64,000 nt of DNA from Geothrix sp. 21YS21S-2. Its GTDB lineage: Bacteria; Acidobacteriota; Holophagae; Holophagales; Holophagaceae. The notes beneath the pieces are model-generated. The model did not search any database and was not told where the DNA came from. It was given only the letters and a program-made list of their open reading frames with translations. The position numbers and the translations under genes were made by a program. How positions within the stretch are numbered: the first letter of the stretch is position 1; the number at the start of each line of letters is the position of its first letter. Of this stretch, positions 58,941 through 64,000 are shown one piece after another. The stretch spans positions 2,204,001 to 2,268,000 of the forward strand of contig NZ_CP132910.1 in assembly GCF_030846775.1 (NCBI RefSeq), written 5' to 3'.

Positions 58941-59689
58941 GGGCGCACCTCCACGCCCCGCTGGGCGAGCTGTTCCTTGAGCCGGCGCACCGTGAGGCCG
59001 CCGGTGTGGAAGATGCCGGCCGCGAGCACGGCGTCGGCGCCCGCCCCGAAGGCCTCCACGGCGTGGTCCGCCTCCCCGAAGCCGCCGCTGGCGATCAGGG
59101 GGATCCTCAGGCCGCGCGAGGCGCGGCGCAGCACGTCCAGGTCGTAGCCCGACCCCGTGCCGTCCCGGTCCATGGAGGTGAGCAGGACTTCGCCCGCGCC
59201 CCGGTCCTGGGCCTCGGCCAGCCACGCGCCCATGGTGAGCTGGGTCAGCGTCCGCCCCGCGTCCACGGCCACCAGGATCCCGTAGGCCGGGCGCCGCACG
59301 TCCACGGCGAGGACCACGCACTGGCTGCCGAAGCGGGTGGCCAGCTCCGTGATGAGCTCCGGGCGGCGCACGGCGGCGGTGTTGATGGCCACCTTGTCGC
59401 AGCCGGCCATGAGCAGGGCCTCGGCGTCGGCCACGGTGCGGATGCCGCCGCCCACGGTGAAGGGGATGAACACTTCGCGGGCGACGGCCGCCACCATCCT
59501 CACCGCGGTGTCCCGCTTCTCGATGCCCGCGGTGATGTCCAGGAACACCAGTTCGTCGGCGCCCTCGGCGTCGTAGCGCGCCGCCAGCTCCACGGGGTCG
59601 CCGCTGTCCTTCAGGTTCTGGAACTGGACGCCCTTGACGACCCGGCCGTTCTTCACGTCCAGGCAGGGGATGATCCGCTTCATGACCAT
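58934..59689 (-). CDS. hisF: Imidazole glycerol phosphate synthase subunit HisF
   Basis: 251 residues. Catalytic D11 ([12 protein letters not shown]) and D130 (AVDVRR) are both present, as are [16 protein letters not shown] and [11 protein letters not shown]. With HisH it makes IGP and AICAR from PRFAR and ammonia. The ATG at 59689 has GGAGG 7 bases upstream; a second ATG at 59683 overlaps the hisH stop. Confidence 0.97.
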   Translation of the reverse strand: MVMKRIIPCLDVKNGRVVKGVQFQNLKDSGDPVELAARYDAEGADELVFLDITAGIEKRDTAVRMVAAVAREVFIPFTVGGGIRTVADAEALLMAGCDKVAINTAAVRRPELITELATRFGSQCVVLAVDVRRPAYGILVAVDAGRTLTQLTMGAWLAEAQDRGAGEVLLTSMDRDGTGSGYDLDVLRRASRGLRIPLIASGGFGEADHAVEAFGAGADAVLAAGIFHTGGLTVRRLKEQLAQRGVEVRPC

Positions 59690-60264
59690 GCGAGGGCCTC
59701 CTTGAGCAGGTTCAGCCCGTAGGTGCCGCTCTTCTCGGGGTGGAACTGGAACCCGGCCAGGCTCCCGCTGCGGAAGCCGGCGAGGAAGGGCCGGCCGTAG
59801 CGGGCCGTGGCCACGGCCGCCTCGCGGCCGTCCGGGAAGGCCGGCACGAAGTACGAGTGCACGAAGTAGGCCGCGCCCGAGAGGTCCCCGAAGTCCACCG
59901 CGCTCCAGCCCATGTGGGGCACCTTGAGGGACGGGTCCAGGAAGAGCTCGCTGCGGCCCGGCAGGAGCCCCAGGCCGGGCGTGTCCGGAGCCTCCTCCGA
60001 GCCCTCGAACAGGAGCTGCATGCCCAGGCAGATGCCCAGCAGGGGCCGGTCCAGGGCCGCCCGCTCCTTCAGGGCGTCCCCCAGGCCCCGCCGGGCCAGT
60101 TCGGCGCCGGCGTGGCCGAAGTTCCCCACGCCGGGGAGGATGAGCCGGTCCATGCCCAGGACGTCCTCCCGGGCCGAGACCCGCCGGGATTCCAGGCCCA
60201 GGAACTCCAGGGCGTTCTCCAGGCTCCGGAGGTTCCCGCAGCCGTAGTCGACGATGCCGATCAA
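59680..60264 (-). CDS. hisH: Imidazole glycerol phosphate synthase subunit HisH
   Basis: 194 residues, TTG start overlapping the hisB stop (TTGA). It supplies ammonia from glutamine. Catalytic C79 is in LLGICLGMQLLFEGSEE and the His/Glu pair in FQFHPEKSGTYG; LPGVGNFGHA carries the oxyanion loop. It is the intact counterpart of the Gly79 homologue at 38881. Confidence 0.96.
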   Translation of the reverse strand: MIGIVDYGCGNLRSLENALEFLGLESRRVSAREDVLGMDRLILPGVGNFGHAGAELARRGLGDALKERAALDRPLLGICLGMQLLFEGSEEAPDTPGLGLLPGRSELFLDPSLKVPHMGWSAVDFGDLSGAAYFVHSYFVPAFPDGREAAVATARYGRPFLAGFRSGSLAGFQFHPEKSGTYGLNLLKEALAWS

Positions 60265-60821
60265 CGGAGCACCCCCTTGGTGGAGCGCAGGCCGTCGGCT
60301 TCGGCCATGGCCTCCCGCAGGGCGAACCCCACGCCCTTGAAGGCGGCCTCGGCCATGTGGTGGGCGTTCTCCCCGGTGACCTTCAGGTGGAGGGTGAACC
60401 GGCCCTCCAGGGCCAGGGTCCGGAAGAAGTGCACGATGTTCTCGGTGGCGAGGCCCCCCAGCGTCTCCGACGGGAAGGGGATGTCGATCACCGGGTAGGG
60501 CCGGCCGCCGATGTCCAGGGCCACCGTGGCCAGGGTCTCGTCCATGGGCAGCAGGCGCTGGCCGTAGCGGGCCCGTCCCTCCCGGCCGCCCAGAGCCTGG
60601 TCCAGGGCGCGGCCCAGGGCGATGGCCACGTCCTCGGCCAGGTGGTGGCCGTCGCCCAGGGGCATGAGGTCCACGGCCTCGAGTTCGAGGCCCAGCCCGC
60701 CGTAGAGGTTGAGCTGGTCCAGGAAGTGGGTGAGCATGGGCACCGAGGTGGCCACGGCGCCTCCGGCCCCCAGGGTCAGGGCGACCCGGGTCTCCTTGGT
60801 GATGCGTTCGAATCTGGTCAT
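60261..60821 (-). CDS. hisB: Imidazoleglycerol-phosphate dehydratase
   Basis: 186 residues, monofunctional IGPD without the phosphatase part. Mn-binding His/Glu motifs DGHHLAED and NAHHMAEAAFK are present, with PMDET between. The usual FLDHML is MLTHFL here: the metal His stays but the preceding Asp is Thr, which is unusual. The hisG stop is 22 bases upstream. Confidence 0.93.
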   Translation of the reverse strand: MTRFERITKETRVALTLGAGGAVATSVPMLTHFLDQLNLYGGLGLELEAVDLMPLGDGHHLAEDVAIALGRALDQALGGREGRARYGQRLLPMDETLATVALDIGGRPYPVIDIPFPSETLGGLATENIVHFFRTLALEGRFTLHLKVTGENAHHMAEAAFKGVGFALREAMAEADGLRSTKGVLR

Positions 60822-60843
60822 GACCTGCCTCCCGGGAAATCGT

Positions 60844-61683
60844 TCACGACACCACCTTGCTGAAGGAGAACTCCAGGATGTCCGTGGCCCCCGCCGCCTT
60901 GAGAAGGGGGATGAGGCGGCGCACCTCCTTGGCGGGCACGGCCGACTTCACGGCGAACCCGCCCTCCCCGGCCAGGGGCATGACGGTGGGCATGCGCATG
61001 CAGGGCAGCATCCCCAGGACGGCGTCCAGGTTGGAGGCGGCCACGTTCATCTCCAGCATCACCCGCTTGCGGGCGTCGAGCACGGAGTTGAGGAGGAGGA
61101 CGAACTCGTCCACCTCGGCGCGCCTGCCCAGGCGGGGGTTGGCGATGAGCCGGGTGGAGGAGGTGAGCAGGGTGTCCACGATCTCCAGGTCGTTCTCCAC
61201 CAGGGTCCGGCCCGTTGCGGTGTTGTCCACGATCATGTCGGCGTCCTCGGGCGGGAACACCTCGGTGGCGCCGTGGCTGCGCACGAAGAGGTAGTCGTAG
61301 CCCTCCTTGTCCAGCCAGGTGCGCGTGATGGTCTCGTACTCGCTGGCCACCACGATGCGCCGGCTCCGGAGGGAGGCCACGCCCGTGCGGGGGGCGGCGG
61401 CCACCAGGCGGACCTTGTCCAGCCCCGTGTCCAGGAGGTCGTCCACCTCGGCGCCCAGTTCCACCACCCAGTCGTGGCCCGCAAAGGCCAGGTCGTGCCG
61501 GCCCAGCTCCACCATGCGGACGATGTCCTGGGGCTTGAGCAGCTTGAGCTGGAAGCGGGGGTCGGCGCAGGCGGGCCGGTAGTTGCGGCCGTTGGCCAGC
61601 ACCTTGAACCCGGCGTCCTCCATGAGGCGGAGGACCCCCTCGGCCATGCGCCCCTTGGGAATCGCCAGATTGATCGTGTCCAT
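60844..61683 (-). CDS. hisG: ATP phosphoribosyltransferase, long form
   Basis: 279 residues. First enzyme of the pathway. It has NLAIPKGRM at the N-terminus, the PRPP loop around IVDNTATGRTLVENDL, and a C-terminal ACT-like regulatory domain (about 205-279, RKRVMLEMNVAASNLDAVLGMLPCM), so it is the feedback-inhibited long type needing no HisZ. First gene of the operon, controlled by the leader and attenuator upstream. Confidence 0.95.
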   Translation of the reverse strand: MDTINLAIPKGRMAEGVLRLMEDAGFKVLANGRNYRPACADPRFQLKLLKPQDIVRMVELGRHDLAFAGHDWVVELGAEVDDLLDTGLDKVRLVAAAPRTGVASLRSRRIVVASEYETITRTWLDKEGYDYLFVRSHGATEVFPPEDADMIVDNTATGRTLVENDLEIVDTLLTSSTRLIANPRLGRRAEVDEFVLLLNSVLDARKRVMLEMNVAASNLDAVLGMLPCMRMPTVMPLAGEGGFAVKSAVPAKEVRRLIPLLKAAGATDILEFSFSKVVS

Positions 61684-61698
61684 GGAATCTCCAGAAAG

Positions 61699-61725
61699 AA
61701 AAAAGCCCCGGATGGGTTCCGGGGC
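61699..61725 (-). terminator. Histidine attenuator terminator
   Basis: On the minus strand GCCCCGGA and TCCGGGGC form a perfect 8-base stem with a 5-base loop (61725-61705), followed by six U (61704-61699), 16 bases before hisG. The 5' half (CCCGGAA, 61723-61717) can pair instead with TTCCGGG at the end of the second leader peptide (61762-61756), giving an antiterminator. Confidence 0.88.
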
Positions 61726-61751
61726 GAGGTATCAGGCTTGCAAGGCCCGGC

Positions 61752-61799
61752 CTAGCCCGGAAGGGGCGGATGGGCGTGATGGTGGAGGTGAAGGTTCAT
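61752..61799 (-). CDS. hisL: His operon leader peptide 2
   Basis: 15 codons, MNLHLHHHAHPPLPG then TAG, with five His among ten residues after the start. AAGGAAG lies just upstream. Ribosome stalling at the His codons would free the end of this ORF to form the antiterminator, so hisG is transcribed when charged tRNA-His is scarce. Too short for ordinary gene callers. Confidence 0.85.
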   Translation of the reverse strand: MNLHLHHHAHPPLPG

Positions 61800-61875
61800 G
61801 GTCTTCCTTGAATGCGAGAACCCCCCGGGGGTCGAGGCCGGGGGGGTCGTGCTGGGTTCGTGTCGCCTTGTTCGG

Positions 61876-61953
61876 TTAAGCGCCCGTCCCGCATGCCCCT
61901 GCCCCGCCGGTGAAGGCGTGGAAATGGGGATGATGGATGACGATGAAGGTCAC
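61876..61953 (-). CDS. Candidate second His-rich leader peptide (leader 1)
   Basis: 25 codons from GTG 61953 to TAA 61878-61876. It begins MTFIVIHHPHFHAF, with four His within six residues. GAGG lies five bases before the GTG. After its stop a strong hairpin (ACCCCCC/GGGGGGT, about 61814-61844) precedes leader 2 but lacks a U-tract. It fits an additional stalling ORF in tandem with leader 2. Confidence 0.6.
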   Translation of the reverse strand: MTFIVIHHPHFHAFTGGAGACGTGA

Positions 61954-61971
61954 GGATACCTCAGAGGCACC

Positions 61972-62001
61972 ACTCTAGCGTCCCCTGGGGGCTTCCGTCA
62001 A
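61972..62001 (-). promoter_or_regulatory. His operon promoter
   Basis: Minus-strand TTGACG (62001-61996), an 18-base spacer and TAGAGT (61977-61972) lie between the fadL stop and leader 1. The -35 is near consensus and the -10 matches four of six. The transcript would start near 61965, a few bases before the Shine-Dalgarno of leader 1. Confidence 0.55.
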
Positions 62002-62002
62002 G

Positions 62003-63334
62003 TCAGAAGCGGAACTTGGCGCCCAGGGCGATGATGGTGGCCCCCACCTTGTAGGTGCCGGTCAGGCCGCCCCGGAAGAAGTTCGGATCGGACTGGGAGG
62101 TGCCCGACACCTGGCCCAGGGGGACCGTGGAGCCGAAGATCTGGGTGGCGCCGAAGTCCACCGTGGTGGCCTTCGAGACGGTCCAGGACACGCCCGCCGA
62201 GATCCACTTGCGGTCGGCGTCGGGAATGCGGGGCGTGCGGTGGGCGTTGTCCACCGGGGACCGGTCGTAGGCCAGGCCGAAGCGGAAGGCCCACTCGGGC
62301 GACACCCTGCAGAGGGTGCCCACGGAAAGGAACCAGGAGTCCTTCCAGTTCTCGTCCACCACGGAATCGGGCTGGCTGGAGGCGAACTTCACCCGCAGCT
62401 CCTTGAAGTCCGACCACCCGGTCCAGGCCGCCTCGCCCTGGAGGCTGAAGGTGGGGGTGACCTGCCAGGTGAAGCCCGCCGATGCCGTGGCGGGCAGGTT
62501 CACGTCCGCGGTCCCGCCGCCGTTGACGAAGGTGGTGTTGAAGGGGGCAGGGACGGGGTCGTAGGCGATCTGGCCCTTCACCTTCAGGGTGGTCTTGCCC
62601 TGGTAGCCCACGCCGAACCTCAGGTCCGTGGACGGCTGGAAGGTGAAGCCGGCCTTGTAGCCGTAGGCCCAGCAGTCGCCCTTGAGGGTCGCGGTGCGGT
62701 CCGCGCTCCCGGGGGTGAAGCCGGGGACCCCAAGGGCGTTGCCGATGGCGCCGAAATCCACCGAGTTGCTGAGGGTGGCCTCGGCCTTGCGCGCCACGAA
62801 GGCCACGCCGAAGGTCCAGGCCTCGCTGGCCCGGAAGGCCACGCTGGGGGCGACGTCGTAGGTCTTCAGGTCGGTGCGCAGGCCGTGGTAGCGTCCGATG
62901 AACGAGTCGGGGTAGTTCGTCACCAGCCCGAAGGGCACGTTCACCGACAAACCAAGGTGGACCTTGTCGTTCAGGGCCCAGTGGGCGTAGATGCCCGGGA
63001 GGATGGGCTGGCTGGTGGCGTTGGGCAGGTCCGGGGGCCCGGAGATGGTCCGGGACGCGGGCTGGAACACCGGGGCGCGGGAGCCCGCGGCGTTGGAGAG
63101 GTCCATGTGGATGCCGATCCAGGAACCGCTCACCGACACCTCCCCGCCCTGGAAGAGCGGCAGGACCGCCGGGTTCCAGAAGAGGGAGGAGATGTCCGGG
63201 GCGCCGGCGCTGGCGCCGGCGAAGGCGTTGCCCAGCCCGGAGGCGCTCTGCTCCCGGAGCAGGAAGCCCGAGGCCGAGGCGGTGGAGGCGATGGCGAGGA
63301 AGAGGGTGAGGGAGGAAAGTGCGCGCTTGGTCAT
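62003..63334 (-). CDS. fadL: Outer-membrane FadL/TodX-type transport protein
   Basis: 443 residues. A signal peptide (1-22, cleaved near SAS) is followed by the FadL hatch start (SGFLLREQSASGLGNAFAGASAGAPDISSLFWNPA) with the NPA motif. A 14-strand barrel is expected and the C-terminal Phe (GAKFRF) fits outer-membrane insertion. It imports long-chain fatty acids or aromatic hydrocarbons. It follows the lipase gene by 36 bases, and its stop touches the his promoter. Confidence 0.9.
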   Translation of the reverse strand: MTKRALSSLTLFLAIASTASASGFLLREQSASGLGNAFAGASAGAPDISSLFWNPAVLPLFQGGEVSVSGSWIGIHMDLSNAAGSRAPVFQPASRTISGPPDLPNATSQPILPGIYAHWALNDKVHLGLSVNVPFGLVTNYPDSFIGRYHGLRTDLKTYDVAPSVAFRASEAWTFGVAFVARKAEATLSNSVDFGAIGNALGVPGFTPGSADRTATLKGDCWAYGYKAGFTFQPSTDLRFGVGYQGKTTLKVKGQIAYDPVPAPFNTTFVNGGGTADVNLPATASAGFTWQVTPTFSLQGEAAWTGWSDFKELRVKFASSQPDSVVDENWKDSWFLSVGTLCRVSPEWAFRFGLAYDRSPVDNAHRTPRIPDADRKWISAGVSWTVSKATTVDFGATQIFGSTVPLGQVSGTSQSDPNFFRGGLTGTYKVGATIIALGAKFRF

Positions 63335-63370
63335 GGGAAGGGGGCTCCTCGTTCGGATGGGGGGATCGGG

Positions 63371-64000
63371 TCAGTGGCCGAGGATGGTCCAGATGGCCGG
63401 AACCTGGACCTCGGAGGAAACCCCCGTGACCAGCCCGGAGGCCGTCTGGGTGGGATCCAGGGCGATGGACGTCCCGGTCACGCCGAGGAAGTAGAGAAGC
63501 TGCTTCTGCATGAGGCCCGCGTTGGCGGGGTGGGTCGGATCCAGCAGGCCGCCGTGGGAGATCCCGGCCTGGTCGAACTGGAAGTACCCCTCCACCGGGG
63601 TGGTGGCGGTGGGGAGCAGGGCCGCAGGCTGCGTCTTGGGCGCCGGGGAGGTTCCGTTCAGGGTGTACATGAAGGTCGCGGGGATCCGGTCCGCCGCGCC
63701 GTAACCCAGCTGGAAGAAGCCCGGGGCCACGGCGGCCGCGGCCGCGGTGCCCAGCACCGCCCGGCCTCCCAGGGCGTTGCCCAGGTAGCGGGTGTAGGGG
63801 TTGGTGATCACAAGGTCGCCGTCGGTGGGATTGCCGTTGGCATCGAAGGTGGAGGAGGTGGCCTCCTGGATGAGGAGGCGCCCCGAGAGCCGGCTGGGCA
63901 GGCCCGAGGCCAGCGGCGTGGTCATGCTGGCCGGATCCGCGGTGTCCACCACGGTCTGGGTGGCCTGGAAGAAGGAATTGTAGGTCACGCTGCCCTTGGC
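63371..64000 (-). CDS. VolA/Pla-1-like extracellular lipase, C-terminal part (partial)
   Basis: The frame is open to the right window edge (210 codons visible), so the N-terminus is missing. The visible part contains NSFFQATQTVVDTADPAS, LPSRLSG and FQFDQAGISHGGLLDP, which recall the C-terminus of the Pla-1/VolA lipase group, where the His before GG(S)LLDP is probably catalytic. In Vibrio cholerae VolA, a surface lysophospholipase, is co-transcribed with a fadL; the same arrangement here supports the call. Without the nucleophile region the family assignment remains tentative. Confidence 0.55.
   Translation of the reverse strand, partial: AKGSVTYNSFFQATQTVVDTADPASMTTPLASGLPSRLSGRLLIQEATSSTFDANGNPTDGDLVITNPYTRYLGNALGGRAVLGTAAAAAVAPGFFQLGYGAADRIPATFMYTLNGTSPAPKTQPAALLPTATTPVEGYFQFDQAGISHGGLLDPTHPANAGLMQKQLLYFLGVTGTSIALDPTQTASGLVTGVSSEVQVPAIWTILGH

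Overview
This is a GC-rich bacterial chromosome segment with tightly packed genes, LPS biosynthesis (LpxC), outer-membrane proteins, many two-component and c-di-GMP proteins, and frequent 4-base ATGA, GTGA or TTGA gene overlaps. The gene set (FadL, LpxC, beta-propeller hybrid kinases, response regulators ending in paired CxxC motifs, secreted Ig-like repeat proteins) suggests an Acidobacteriota of the Holophagae (Geothrix/Holophaga-like) group. That placement is an inference, because no rRNA gene is present.

Region by region. 1-8117 is a secreted or surface-protein block: an Ig-repeat lipoprotein cut by the window edge, two paralogous pectate-lyase-like beta-helix proteins (one free, one behind ten Ig-like repeats) and a left-handed-beta-helix acyltransferase. 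8118-8534 is non-coding and holds a large nested inverted repeat. 8535-13491 carries housekeeping genes (PilZ protein, rapZ, secA, ndk). 13674-25504 holds an AsnB-like protein, a pgsA/AI-2E/hybrid kinase/response regulator operon, feoA with a feoB that has lost its middle, a free MshEN c-di-GMP receptor, a degenerate kinase-like protein and a TIGR02757 protein. 25576-34626 has ackA, a MacAB-like efflux operon interrupted by a MITE, an OsmC-like protein, a hydrolase and a D-malate dehydrogenase. 34744-38232 has small hypothetical genes, a frameshifted secreted protein and a HigBA-like toxin-antitoxin pair. 38236-43390 is a minus-strand run: rlpA, ispD, lpxC, then a HAD protein with catalytically dead-looking HisH and HisF homologues. 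43546-56435 includes a SPOR protein, tyrS, a PIN-PhoH protein, tRNA-Thr, an S9 peptidase, marC, cysE, a kinase-like protein, a diguanylate cyclase and an SPFH protein. 56437-61977 is a full his operon (hisG-hisB-hisH-hisF-hisAIE-hisD) behind two tandem His-rich leader peptides and an attenuator. 62003-64000 is a FadL porin downstream of a lipase like Vibrio VolA, which runs off the window.

The most unusual content is (1) the pseudo-IGP-synthase pair at 38236-39504, whose catalytic Cys and Asp are replaced at exactly aligned positions while intact HisH and HisF lie 20 kb away; (2) the double His leader; (3) the HisA-HisI-HisE triple fusion; (4) three different non-coding palindromic elements (8173-8491, 28148-28414, 32382-32519); and (5) decay of the feo locus.
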